Assembly (NCBI RefSeq): GCF_954871325.1
Contig: NC_088776.1
Coordinates: 40,876,569 to 40,940,568, forward strand
Length of the DNA: 64,000 nucleotides
Direction of reading: 5' to 3'
DNA from: Gordionus sp. m RMFG-2023
Taxonomy: Eukaryota; Nematomorpha; Gordioida; Chordodea; Parachordodidae
In this document: in pieces, positions 10,062 to 21,300 of the stretch
Layout: the number at the start of each line of letters is the position of its first letter
Numbering within the stretch: the first letter of the stretch is position 1
Notes under the pieces: model-generated
Database searches by the model: none
Seen by the model: only the letters and a program-made list of their open reading frames with translations
What the model was told of the DNA's origin: nothing
Made by a program: the position numbers and the translations under genes

Positions 10062-11655
10062 TCATAAATTACATAGCCACACAAATAATAAATGCTGGTT
10101 AATTTACAGTCATAGCCATGACACTCACGATGGGAATTCATTTATGTTAGAATTGATGAAACAAAAACACTAAAAATCTTTAGAAGAAATTATGCAAATA
10201 TATTGAAGCCTTGAGTTATTTACACCCCAAGGATGACATATTAGAAATGAAACATTTTGTAACTATAAAATAAAAACCAGAGTGATATCATGAAAGCAAT
10301 TAAAATTTTATATATTATTGTCGCACCATCTCTAGTTGGTATATTATATCTTAAAATAATAGTTGTTTGTAATAATATCTAAAATATATTCGTATTAAAA
10401 ATTTAAATCAAAACTGTTTTTCAAAGAAGAAGAAAAATAGCTTTCCTAAAAACACATAAAAAAGAGAAGAAAAGATATCTAATTTATTACATCCATTGTG
10501 GGATGAAATAAGATGTTTAATTATAATAATATTTTAAATAAATAGATGGCGTTAAATAGTTAAATGCAAATTGTTACTTATATTTATTATCAAAAGCATT
10601 GATTAGTAAAATTTTAAAAATATTAACTGTAATATATAATATAACTGTCAAATACGTTTGCAAAATTGGCATTTTACCTAATTATTTATAAATAATTATA
10701 TATAATAGAGAATTATAAACTATATGTCTACTTTCATTTTATAAATAAATCTCTTATACTTATTTTTATTTGGACCTTGAAAATATTTTAGAAAGAGACA
10801 TGATAATTAAATTTAAAAATCAACAATATAGTTGATTAGTGATGTTAAACTTGGCTAATTACATTTAAATTTGTTAATTTTCAATTAATAAATGATTATA
10901 TTAATTTAATTAGGGTTATATAATTATTTTTAAATAATAAAAGCCAATTAAGATTCAACTGTTAATATAAATATTTAGTGAGTGATATTGGTATATTTTT
11001 AACATAGAATTTGATCGCAAACTGATATAGTAAAATATAATCTATAATATAATTTTCCGATGTCCTCACTACGTCATCGTGACGTCATGTCATCGGTACA
11101 TATTTATTTTTTTTATTTGTTGATTATATTTATTTATTTTATACAAACAGATGAATGGAATTTCGAGAATTGATGGTGTACACATGATACCTAACTTATC
11201 ATGGATTGAACAATTTGAAAAATCGTCTTTGAATTGATAAAAAAAATATTATCTCAACTTTGTAAATATGAATGAAACTTTTTATTTCACTTAATCCTTT
11301 CTTTATTTTTTAGATTACCTTATCAATTTTCATCTCATAATATTATCAATTACACATTAATGAAATCTCTACAAGATACTCAACTTGTATATTTATTTTG
11401 CACATACTCACAATTTTTGTCAGTACTTACATTACAATTTTTTATACTCATATTTTTCTTTCATAACCAATATTAAGAAGATAACCAAGTATATTCAAAT
11501 ATTTAAATATTCTTATCCTTACCTATTTATAATCTCCAATCCTTATAAATAACTCTTTCTTTATTTTCTTCTCCTCCCTTAATGAATTTATTTATCACTA
11601 AATTTCATTATCCCATTCTTTTCTTTCTATCTCTATTATCTATTAACCACTATTT
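10062..11655. other. AT-rich DNA with one dispersed repeat
   Basis: I see no gene. Bases 10480-10785 form a dispersed repeat that recurs at 15220-15535 in the same orientation. Shared blocks are CATTGTGGGATGAA, AAATAGATGGCGTTAAATA, AGCATTGATTAGTAAAATTT and ACTATATGTCTACTT. The two copies are roughly 80 percent alike, so the repeat is old. Its family is unknown to me. Confidence 0.6.
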
Positions 11656-12085
11656 CTCAAAACCTTATCAATTCCTTTAATTTAATTTTTATTATTTTTA
11701 TAATATAATAATTTATACCTTCTTTTTTCCACACTTTTTTAATCCTATTTTTTAATTACCTTACAATTAGTTAACCTTAATCTTAATAATATTACATTCA
11801 TAATGTTATTTTTTAACATTTAGAATATCATTATAGGCTTGATAAGTCCCCCAAAAATTTTTTTTGATGATAGCCAAACCTTATCAATTCCTTTAATTTG
11901 ATTTTTTATAATATAATAATTTATACCTTCTTTTTTTCCCCACTTTTTTAATCTTATTTTTAATTACCTTACAATTAATTAACCTTAATCTTAATAACAT
12001 TACATTCATCATGTTTTTTTTTAACTTTTAAAATATCATAATAGGCTTGATCTCCCAAAATTTTTTTTTGATGATAGCCCTCCAA
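11655..12085 (+). repeat. Tandem duplication, about 215 bp, two copies
   Basis: Copy one (about 11655-11875) and copy two (about 11876-12085) both run from AACCTTATCAATTCCTTTAAT through ATTTATACCTTCTTTTTT and CCTTAATCTTAATAA to TTTTGATGATAGCC. Copies differ by scattered substitutions and short indels. No coding sequence was seen. Confidence 0.85.
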
Positions 12086-12568
12086 CTACTAGAAATATGC
12101 ATCTAATATTGACTCATCTACCAGTTTTACATTATTTTAATGTTTGTTTAAATTCAACAATAGTTTATTTATATTTTTGCCTGATTTTTCATTTCCTAGG
12201 CTGACCCTAATCCCTCACATTGCTACAAAACATGATGAATCTATTATTAAAGATAACAAAGAAAATAATAACGATTAAACAAACGCCTTACCCGTTCTAG
12301 AGTTACTGATAGACAAAATAATAAAGAACTACGCTTGAAATGAACTCATCTGGAGGTTTATTTTTTTTATATCTTATGTTTTATATCTATGTTTATTTTA
12401 TTTTCACCCAGTTCTCCAAATTATACTGACACCACTACCACAATCCCTATGCCTCCGCCTATTTTTTAACAAATATAAACATTTAATTCTGCACTATCAT
12501 TCACTTCACTAGGAGTTAATATAAATATTACTTTATCCGATTCTCTGAGAAACTTTCATGAATATTTA

Positions 12569-12955
12569 GAGGAATGTTCAAACATGAATGTACAGTAGGG
12601 CCAATTTCATCAACTTTATTAATGCAAAAATATGCAGTAGTTATGTCGTGGCCTTTAAAACAATACTTACGACCGTTTTATGGCTGAGTTAACATTGTCG
12701 TTCATGATTCTATTTTAGAAGGGGATACAAATGCTGACATTGACAGCAATATCGTTTTGCGTGTTCAAAATTGAATGTACAGTACGGCCAATTTCATCAA
12801 CTTTATTAATGGAAATATATGCAGTAGTTCTGTCGTGGCCTTTATAACAATACTTACGACCGTTTTATGGTTGAGTTAGCATTTTCGTTCATGATTATAT
12901 TTTAGAGGGGGATACCAATGTTGACAATGACAGAAATATCGTTTTGCGTTTTTCT
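12569..12955 (+). repeat. Tandem duplication, about 191 bp, two copies
   Basis: Copies start near 12569 and 12764 and share GAATGTACAGTA(G/C)GGCC, TCATCAACTTTATTAATG, TCGTGGCCTTTA, ACGACCGTTTTATGG and AATATCGTTTTGCGT. The base composition is less AT-rich than its surroundings, but no frame stays open across it. Confidence 0.85.
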
Positions 12956-13864
12956 TTTACCAGTACATCAAGGCATAGGCATATCATCTTTATCAGGACG
13001 TAATGTGTTTTGTATACTGCTTTGTTAATCCGTCATCATTTTCATCTACAACCCTAAATGATATAAAATTATACATTAGTTATTTCCTCTCCAGACGACC
13101 GCCCAGATTTATTTTGTCGCTTTTTCCAACAAAAATTAAAATGTCAACAAGGATTTGCTCTTAATTTTATCAAATACATAATAAATAATCTTCATTATTT
13201 TTTAAAAAAATTATCCTAAATTTATATGTCAATAAAAAAAAATATCTTAAAAAATATATAAATAATTTGCATATAAGTTTCATTAGTGTTTAATGGCATT
13301 TTTGTAATTTAAATAGACAGCATTTTTTTTTTACTTAACATAAAAAAATATATCCCTTATCAAATTCTTTGACAAATAATTTCAGAAATGCAAGACATAC
13401 ATTAAATTTATCTGAATAACAACAATAACCCTATATAATAAACAACATATTTTTTAGATATAATTTTAATTGATCATATTATAAAAAAGTATAAAAGTCG
13501 GTTATTTTTATTTTATTTGTCATGATTCTCTAATAAGTGGTTACCCAGACCTTCCCAGTTTCTCTTAATACGGAATTTACATGTTATTTTTCCATATTAG
13601 ACTAATTGGTAAATCAGATATTTCCCGTTCATGTGATGATATTAGAAATCTCCGAGGCGGGAAAAAATTTTCAAAATTATAATCGGTAGGACTTGGCTTG
13701 GAATTTTAAAATTAATATTAGCTTTCACCTGACTTTGGAATATCTTTTACAAATAAAAAAGTTAACCAAAAATGTTTTTAAAGAAATGTAATATAAGCCA
13801 AAGATAAGTCTTAAGGCAAAAGTGAAATGTATTAAATTATAATAATAGATCCATAAAAATAATA
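12956..13864. other. AT-rich DNA without recognisable features
   Basis: No gene, clear terminal repeat or array was recognised here on either strand. Confidence 0.5.
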
Positions 13865-13872
13865 TAATATAT

Positions 13873-14972
13873 CAGAGTTGTTAACGCTCATTTTTAAAAG
13901 TAGCTAGCTCACGCTCCCGCTCCTACTTTCTCAAAAGGAGCTAGCTCCCGCTCCCGCTACTACATCTTAAAAGAAGCTAGCTCCCGCTCCAAGTAATGGA
14001 GTGCCACTCCATAGCCGCTCCTTTGATTTTCATTTTTTTAGAAGGTGTACGAAACAAAATCATATTTTTTTTTATCAAAAAGCTTTATTTATATTAAATG
14101 ACATATCAAAATATTTATAACCTTTTATTAGCTTTTAAAAGTAATAAATTTTCTAAATTAGAATCTAACAAACATCCACGCTTCTCCCCTAATACCTGTT
14201 TTGCAATACTAAATAGGCACTCCACGGGAGCACTAGGGGGAAGCGGGGTATTGTATATTATAAAGATATTTTTTAATTCAGGGAATTTATCAAAAATAGT
14301 AATTTTGGTATCATTATTTAAAAAATATTTGTCCAATATATTATCTTCCTGATGATCAATTTCATGAAATCCAAAAAAATCTTCCAAATCAATTTGTATT
14401 TAAAAGAAAGATTTTTTTAGATTGAAGCTGCTCACTTTTGAAAATTAAATAGTTTCATTTAAACACAAAAGACATTTTGCCCTTAAATTTGTTTGATCAT
14501 TTGGATCAACATCTTTTAGAAGTTTAAAATATTTTTGTATGATGGAAATGGAAATTCGATTTCTTCATCTATGATCTCTAAATCCATAATATAAAACTAT
14601 TTTTTATTATATATCTATAAAATGAATATTAATATGACTTACAAGATTTTCCAAAAAATTTTCCATATAAAAAGGAAAACTTGATGTTTAATATTTAAAA
14701 TGATTAGATGAATAACCAATATAAAACTCGGCTAAACATTTATAATGGATAAATTTAAATTAAATAAAATTTCATTTTGGTTGAATTTTAATTAATAAAT
14801 ATTATTAATATTTAAAAAATAATTCAATTTATACATTAAATTTAAAGGCGCGGTGGAGCGGCGCTCCTTCACTCCAGCCCTAAAAGGCGCTAGCTCCTGC
14901 TCCCCAATTTTAAAAAGGAGGGGCGCTCCAGGTGTTTTTGAAAAAATGTAGCGGCGCTCCTTAACAACTCTG
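13873..14972 (-). mobile_element. 1.1-kb hAT transposon with perfect 8-bp target duplication
   Basis: Left terminus CAGAGTTGTTAACGCTC, right terminus ending GGCGCTCCTTAACAACTCTG; the first 12 bases form a perfect inverted repeat. The flanks carry TAATATAT on both sides (13865-13872 and 14973-14980). Subterminal zones contain repeated GGAGCTAGCTCCCGCTCC palindromes. The minus strand keeps a hATC fragment of the transposase. A relative lies at 24988-26284, with its own target duplication and a different transposase remnant. It is an internally deleted copy. Confidence 0.93.
14115..14387 (-). pseudogene. hAT transposase C-terminal (hATC) fragment
   Basis: The 90-residue open stretch contains FPELKNIFIIYNTPLPPSA, the VECLFSIAKQVLGEKRGCL core and SNLENLLLLKANKRL. 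This is the conserved hAT dimerisation block, normally P-x-S-S/A-x2-x-E-R-x-FS. It is the last part of a transposase of about 600 residues; the rest has been lost from this element. The complementary-strand open frame over the same bases has no family resemblance. Confidence 0.85.
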
Positions 14973-15219
14973 TAATATATAAAATATATTTTTTTATAAA
15001 GTGAGTAATTTTAATTTATTTATCCTAATAAAAATAAAATTAATTATAAAACTATTGATAAAGTTAAATCATAAAAATAAAAAAAATTAAAGCACAATCT
15101 ATACAAACATTGGAAATATATATGTTGTAGATTTACAGTATATCTAATTTTATCAATTATCATATGACAATCAAATAATTTTTACCAATACGAATTCTAT
15201 ATTTTACAGAAAACTATAA

Positions 15220-15535
15220 AATACTGATAAGGACATCAGAAAATATCTTTTAAAGACATTGTGGGATGAATGATATGATGATTGATTTATAGTATAATTT
15301 TTTATTTAAATAGATGGCGTTAAATAACTAAATGCAGATTGTTGCTATATTTATTATCAAGAGCATTGATTAGTAAAATTTGTTAATATATTAACTGTAA
15401 TATATTCTCTAGTGTCAAATATGTCTTTAAAAGTGGAATTTTACCTAGTATTTTGTTGCCAATTATATATGTAATAGAGGTATATCAACTATATGTCTAC
15501 TTACATTTTGTGTATAAATTTCTTATACTAGTTTG
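15220..15535 (+). repeat. Second copy of dispersed repeat
   Basis: It matches 10480-10785 in the same orientation over its whole length, with blocks such as AAATAGATGGCGTTAAATA and ACTATATGTCTACTT. No terminal repeats or genes were found. Confidence 0.8.
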
Positions 15536-15689
15536 GAATAAATTATTACCATGCTTTTATATTAATGTATATACAAGTAATTTATTATATTATATATTAA
15601 ACTAATAAAAATATATTTCATATTTGTTCCAGTCTTATAAAATAACCTTCTATCTTGCAAAAATATTTTATGACTATATATACACTAAG

Positions 15690-15798
15690 GTAACCCGGCC
15701 GAAGGCCAGGCCAAAGCGGGCCTAAGGTCCGCCTCAAATGAGGTCTAGGGGCGAAGCCCCCAGAAAATTTTTAATTCCCCCCCCCTTTGGCTACGCTT
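15690..15798 (-). mobile_element. Truncated transposon end with GGGGCGAAGCCCC block
   Basis: Read on the minus strand it resembles the CAGGGGCG-type end at 6658: GCGTAGCC, a run of G, AATTTT, then GGGGGCTTCGCCCC. The very tip (CAGGGG) is missing where the minisatellite begins. Several GC-rich blocks (CCGGCCGAAGGCCAGG) follow. Family not certain. Confidence 0.4.
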
Positions 15799-16215
15799 AT
15801 ATGACCAATATGTAACTTAATGTGATGACCAAACCAATATGTAACTCAATGTGATGATCAATAACCAATATGTAACTTAATGTGGTGATGACCAATGACC
15901 AATATGTAACTTAATATGATGACCAATAACCAATATGTAATTCAATGTGATGACCAATAACCAATATGCAACTTAGTGTGATGACCAATGACCAGTATAT
16001 AACTTAATATGATGTGATGACCATTAACCAAACCAAAATGTAACTTAATATGATGACCAATAACTAATATGTAACTCAATGTGATGACCAATAACCAACA
16101 TGTTACTCAATGTGATGAACAATACTAATTAACTCAATGTGATGACCAATAACCAATATGTAACTCAACGTGATGACCAATAGCCAATATGTAACTCAAT
16201 GTGATGAAGAACCAA
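15797..16215 (+). repeat. Minisatellite of ACCAATATGTAACTCAATGTGATG type
   Basis: About a dozen imperfect units of 30-40 bp built on ACCAATATGTAACT(C/T)AATGTGATG. Unit length varies through small duplications such as GACCAATGACC. The array ends at about 16215 and is followed by non-repetitive sequence leading to the LTR-like repeat. I saw no coding meaning. Confidence 0.85.
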
Positions 16216-16372
16216 TATGGAAGTTGGACAATAGGCTATGAATTCTATATAGTGAAACAAATGATGATTTACAAAATATTTTAAATCCACCAAGCTTATA
16301 TGACAAAATCATGATTGAAGAAGGCAACTTACGATAAGGATATCAAGCTAACGATGTGGTCTAACCAACGTG

Positions 16373-16584
16373 TAGTGTTGTTAAACGGCTCGTTTTGAGC
16401 CGATTTTTAAAAACGGCTAACTCAATATTTCCTCCAAAATAATATTACGCAAAGCCTCAAGATTAAGGAACAAAGGCGGGCATCTATTAGCTAAATCTCG
16501 TGGTTTAGGCAATATTTTTTTGGCTAAAATATTGAGTTAGCCATTTTTAAAAATCGGCTTAAAAATAGTCGTTTAACAACACTA
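16373..16584. mobile_element. 212-bp hAT-like MITE
   Basis: The element opens TAGTGTTGTTAAACGGCTCG and closes CGTTTAACAACACTA, with long inverted ends including AAAAACGGCTAACTCAATATT and its complement. Target duplications CCAACGTG and CCAACATG flank it (7 of 8 identical). Decayed relatives lie at about 33795-34002 and 40700-40860. It is non-coding. Confidence 0.85.
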
Positions 16585-16695
16585 CCAACATGATAGAATC
16601 AAGCCAACGATAACGCATGATGGATGCTACTACGAAAATAGCCAAAATTGCAGACCATTTGAACAACAAGCTCTCACATCTCAGATGAAGGAGAA

Positions 16696-17022
16696 TGTTA
16701 AATAAGGGAGTTGATTTTTTATATTTAAATTTGTATTGATATTTTATATAACTTTAATTGGTATTATTTTAATATAACCTTATTTAATATGTTGATGAAA
16801 ACTTACGATTATTTTAGCTTGTAACCTTGCTTTTGTTTAAAATATTTTTGTAATATATTTTGATATTTTGTTTAATCAAATTTGTATTTAATATAAATGA
16901 TATATATACCTTATTTTTTGATAATAGTTTTTAGTTTTTTTTAGATTAATGTAAAATATAATAATCTCAATAAACGCATTTTTTTTACTTTTCTTTTGTT
17001 CACTTTTTGCACCATATTAACA
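16696..17022 (+). repeat. LTR-like repeat, TG...CA ends
   Basis: This 327-bp repeat begins TGTTAAATAA and ends ATATTAACA, so it has the short inverted TG...CA tips usual for LTRs. A purine-rich stretch (GATGAAGGAGAA) lies directly before it, as in front of a 3' LTR. A related copy split by the hAT lies at 187-6657. No retroelement genes were recognised in the adjoining DNA, so it is either a lone fossil LTR or the tail of a very decayed element. Confidence 0.5.
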
Positions 17023-17590
17023 ATTTTATAATTTAAATCCCACAAATGAATGTAGCCGTTAGTCTGGCTCATCCAGGCCAATAACAATAAAACACAAAGA
17101 TTAAATTTAATATAGAATTGCCTTGCTATTTTTAATCGTATCCTGGCTGATTAAATTTATGTATAGATAATACAATTTTTATAATTTGAATACTTTGTAG
17201 TAAATTACTACATATCCATAATCGATCATTTTTTAAGTTATAGTAGAACAATATACTTAGATTTTTTAAAATTTATATGTTCATAAGCATTTAATAATTC
17301 ATCATTTTATATCTATTGAAACTTAATAGATATAATCAAAAAATAAAATTATTATCTGGAATATTTGAATTTATAATGTCAATAATGTCAAAGAAAAAAA
17401 TGTTCGCATGTTTTTTAATTTCTTACAAACTAGACAATTAAATATTTATTTTTTATTTTTATCCTAATTGATTACGATTATACGAATAAATAAACTTGCA
17501 AAACCGAAGAAATATTTTCATCATAATTTTACTATTCCGATTTTCTTGATTATATTATAAAAATACTCCCACTGGCTAATTTACTCAAAG
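17023..17590. other. AT-rich DNA upstream of the first recognised exon
   Basis: This lies just 5' of the first PICALM exon found and should be intron or 5' region of that gene. No promoter element or coding exon could be assigned. The missing first-Met exon must lie here or further upstream. Confidence 0.5.
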
Positions 17591-17722
17591 GTACATCTGG
17601 TCAAACTCTTGTTGATAGAGTTACAGCTGCTAAACATACTTTATCAGGAGCAGGATTGGCCAAATCAGTATGTAAAGCAACTACAGAAGAAATTATAGCT
17701 CCTAAAAGAAAACATTTAGAAG
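17591..17722 (+). CDS. PICALM: AP180/CALM clathrin assembly protein, exon 1 recognised (ANTH start)
   Basis: CALM/AP180 proteins bind PIP2 at the plasma membrane through an ANTH domain and help assemble clathrin coats during endocytosis. This exon encodes [20 protein letters not shown] and then [22 protein letters not shown], matching the CALM N-terminus (SGQSLTDRITAAQHS...KHLD). The lipid-binding motif is kept: the Lys of CK followed by the basic KRKH cluster. The exon starts after an AAAG acceptor with two bases of a split codon, so an upstream exon must supply the start Met. None could be assigned. It ends at AAG|GTAATT in phase 1, and the next exon completes the codon (GAT, Asp) to give [14 protein letters not shown]. 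Intron 1 that follows is 22.4 kb. Confidence 0.93.
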
Positions 17723-19464
17723 GTAATTTAAGTATTTTATTTAAAGTTACATAGTAATATAATCAACTATTTTATTCATGTCTAAAATTTTTAAGTAATT
17801 AAATTATATTCTTTAATAATAAGCTAATAAATATATTCTTGACAATTAAATTAACTTAATTTGTTTAAAAATTTATATATTACAAAATATCTGTTTTTAT
17901 CATTGAGGTAGATAATAATTATAAATCAAGCTCACATCAGTGTTTTTTGAAATTAATATATTCATTTATTAAACTTTTATAAAATTACACAATTTAAATA
18001 TGTAATAAGTATCTTGCAAATGATATTATTGATTATGGTGATTTTTATTTTTAATCATCTTATATTGTATATTTGAAATAAACCTATTAAATGCAAAATA
18101 TTTGAAATAAAAAATAGAGCTGATAAATATTGAAATTGATATTTTTAAAAAAAATAAGATGAAGAGGTTTTTTTTTGGTTTAATTTAAAATATCTCTGAA
18201 ATGAATATATAAAATTTTATAGTAGATATCTTATAGAAGATTTATAATTATTACTCATTGTAAGTAAATAAAAATTAAGATTTGGCAAAAATGATTATCT
18301 ATTTTTATTTATTATTTGATAGTCTACACTCTACAATATAATATTCACTTTTTCTAAATTGGAATATTGAAAAATGGTACTAATTTTATGTTTTACAATA
18401 ATATGGACCCACCAAAAATTTTCAGGAAGGAGGTGGGGGTCTTGTTAATTGTTGGGGATGGGGAAAATTTTTTTAAAAAAATAAATAGACATTCATATAT
18501 TTTTTGCTATTTTTATTGAAAATTTCTAAATGCAAACTTTAAAATAATTAAAAGCTAAATTTTGGGTATTTTTTCATAAGCCATTAAAATTAAATTTGTT
18601 TTATTAAAACTTTCATCAATTATCCAGTGATTGATAAAACCCTCTTGAATGAAGAATGAGCCCCCATAAAAAGCTGTTGATTCCCCAATGACTGGCTGTT
18701 ACATTTAGATAATTCAAATGTAATATAATATTTTTTATATTAATAATATTTTTAAAATAACGTTTTTCTGCTATTTTGGTTGCTATAATCTCTTTGTGAT
18801 TTTCATTTCGCAATATGTTTCAATGTTAAAGCTTAACAAGGATGTTATTGGGACCATCTTATCTGCAATAAAATAATTTTTCAAAGGGGGGCAATGTATC
18901 AATTAATACAAGATACAAAGTTATAATCAATGTAAATCTTTATAAAAAACGTTTAACAAAATAATTATTTGATAATATATTTTTTAAAGAACTTCATTTA
19001 GAGTCCTTTTCACAAGCAAATTTTGGTATGAACTAAAAAAAATAATGAAGATTTTTAGGCAATTTATGAATCCTTGAATATTTTTCGGGAGTCAGATTAA
19101 ACTTTGATATCAGATTTTCAGTCAATCTTTATGATGTCAAATGAATTTTATTGATTATTATAGTCAATTTTTAGCATTTACTATATTAGTATCTGCTGAA
19201 TGAAGATACTTATTAATTGACACAAAAGATCAATAGCTTCAACTAAATCATTGGCAAAAACCTCTGAGAAAATTTCTACTGGGAAAGTAAAATGATACTA
19301 AACCAATAGCCTCAAAATTCTCATATATGGTATGAAATGTCTACAAATGATCAACCCATCTCTGGTCTAAAAGCTTTTTAAGTATATGACCTGTATGTTT
19401 ACATGATTGTTAAAACCCTAAAAAAATTGTGTGATGCATGCTATATTGAAAAAATTATAGCAAT

Positions 19465-19616
19465 ATTTTGATATCAATTATTAACAATTAGATTCAACTT
19501 TTAATTATTAATTTTTTTAGAACAAGGTTGGTACTTCTCCATTTTGATATCAATTATTAACAATTAGATTCAACTTTTAATTATTAATTTTTTTAGAACA
19601 AGGTTGGTACTTCTCC
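19465..19616 (+). repeat. Perfect 76-bp tandem duplication
   Basis: Bases 19465-19540 and 19541-19616 appear identical, opening ATTTTGATATCAATTATTAA and closing GGTTGGTACTTCTCC. The lack of any difference points to a very recent event or to an assembly artefact. It is non-coding intron sequence. Confidence 0.95.
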
Positions 19617-20325
19617 ATTTTGACTAGACATGACACCTATGTCTGGTTTATTAATGTTTTTCTGTATAATTCAAATAAACTTATTGTATATTGTATTTAT
19701 AACTTTTAAAAAATAATATTCTAATTTTTGCCATATTATTTAAATTACTTATAAAAAAATGTTCTGGGTGTCCCACTCAAAATTTTTGCTGATGACAAAC
19801 TACTCAATTAATTTAGGTGGTTTAGGGAGACTCACAAAAATATTCCTAGGTCATCTTGTGTTTCGGAGTTTTATTGTATGAGTGTAATTTCTAGGTCGTT
19901 ATCTTAATTAAAATTGTAAGTTTAGAAATTGCAATTGATGTGATATTAAAGCACTGTGAATATCCACCTATTTACATTGACTCTCTTTGATTGGTCTCTC
20001 CCTATCTTAATTATATTTTTTTGTAGAATATCCACCTACTTGATTCTCTTCGATAAGTCTCACTATCTAAATTATAATATTTTTTGTGAAATATCCACCC
20101 ATCTACCTTGAATCTCTTAGATAACTCTCTCTCCATCAAGATTATCAAATAAAAATTATATATATATCGCAAGATACATATAGAGGCACATATTCAAGAC
20201 TGGCTTGGATTTTTAGATTTTTAAGCTTTGCTAGATTTAATTATTTTTTCTAGAATGATTCTTTAAAAAAAAATTTAAAATAAAATTTGATTTGTTTCAG
20301 GCTTGGAATGGCCCTAATCAGGGTT

Positions 20326-20420
20326 GCCAGGTTAAAATTTTCAAATTTTGGGAGAAATTTGTTATTTTGAGGGTTAAATATGAAAATTACTGTAGAAATG
20401 TAAAAATTGCTAAAAAAAAA
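20326..20420 (+). mobile_element. Possible hAT terminus (CAGGGTTGCCAGG)
   Basis: CAGGGTTGCCAGGTTAAAATT resembles hAT terminal repeats known from many animals. No complementary end or target duplication was found, so this is only a possible element edge. Confidence 0.25.
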
Positions 20421-20825
20421 TTTTTTTTGTGGGAAAGTACTGGACTATGGCCAGGATTGTGAATCCTTAGTTATCCCCCTATTAATTCTTATAATTACTT
20501 TATAAATATTAACAAAGTAGGTAACGTTTTATAATTTCAAAATAGGTATATTTTATATTAAAATTTCTACTTCTTTGTCTTGGAGTTATTTTAATTTTTT
20601 ATATTATATATAAAAGAATTTAAACGTGATACGTGTTAATTAAGCACCTAGAATATGAATAAATGATGTTGATTTATTATTGTTTAAAAATAAAACATAT
20701 GATTAAGGTAAAAGAATAGAAAGAAATTTACAAACGACATGTTATTTCAATAAATACTTAAAATTTATTTTAAAAATATAAAAATAATCAATTACTCAAA
20801 TTTATTATCTATAATATATAAAAAG

Positions 20826-21064
20826 ACATGTCACACTTACAGTGTCACAGTCACATGTCACACTTACAGTGTCACAGTCACATGTCACACTTACAGTGTC
20901 ACAGTCACATGTCACACTTACAGTGTCACAGTCACATGTCACACTTACAGTGTCACAGTCACATGTCACACTTACAGTGTCACAGTCACATGTCACACTT
21001 ACAGTGTCACAGTCACATGTCACACTTACAGTGTCACAGTCACATGTCACACTTACAGTGTCAC
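20826..21064 (+). repeat. 27-bp minisatellite, nine copies
   Basis: The unit ACATGTCACACTTACAGTG followed by TCACAGTC is repeated from 20826; the ninth copy (21042-21064) is partial. Copies look identical. Because the unit is a multiple of three and lacks stops in several frames, it creates open frames on both strands (MSHLQCHSH..., CDTVSVTCD...). These are artefacts of the repeat. The unit also contains small inverted repeats (CACTTACAGTG; GTGTCAC against TGTCACAC). Confidence 0.95.
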
Positions 21065-21111
21065 ATGTCACAATTTATAATATGTATTTAAAAAATCCTG
21101 AATTTTGAAAA

Positions 21112-21300
21112 GCGACTGTGGCCTAATCGGCAAGAGCATCACTTACAAATACGATGGCTTTGGGTTCGAATCACAGCTAAGATCATTTTTTTTCTTTATC
21201 CTACTTCGTGGTTCTGTCCTTTAGGATGGGCATTAACTAAATTACCATTGGGCCTGAAAATGTTGTCATTTGCAGACCTCTTTCTTTCTATGGGAAAATA
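21112..21300 (+). repeat. tRNA-derived SINE (Pol III A and B boxes)
   Basis: The head GCGACTGTGGCCTAATCGGC carries an A-box-like TGGCCTAATCGG, and GGGTTCGAATCAC about 35 bases on is a B box. The acceptor arm has no matching 3' strand and the anticodon stem does not pair well, so it is not a working tRNA. The following sequence to about 21300 (poly-T, then a unique body) fits a SINE body. It begins less than 50 bases after the minisatellite. Confidence 0.55.

Noticed and set aside
9797-10102. 101-codon open frame (GNLFSGELFF...)
   Set aside because: It lies in the right array of the foldback-like element and reflects the repeat unit. The same applies to 7527-7793 on the minus strand.
14098-14352. 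84-codon open frame on the plus strand
   Set aside because: Shadow of the hATC fragment on the minus strand.
6658-15798. A 9-kb transposon bounded by the two CAGGGGCG-type ends
   Set aside because: The ends share only short blocks, the right tip is missing, and no matching target duplication was found.
187-17022. A single 17-kb LTR element bounded by the two LTR-like copies
   Set aside because: No retroelement genes were found between them, the left copy is cut at 6658, and the DNA between is made of unrelated elements.
20826-21064. CRISPR-like array
   Set aside because: Units are contiguous with no spacers, and the sequence is eukaryotic.
20805-21108. Three open frames of 87-88 codons (MSHLQCHSH, MSQSHVTLTV and CDTVSVTCD repeats)
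   Set aside because: They arise because the 27-bp repeat is a multiple of three; all overlap the same minisatellite and resemble no protein family.
21112-21185. Functional tRNA gene
   Set aside because: A and B boxes are present but the acceptor and anticodon stems do not pair; a SINE head fits better.
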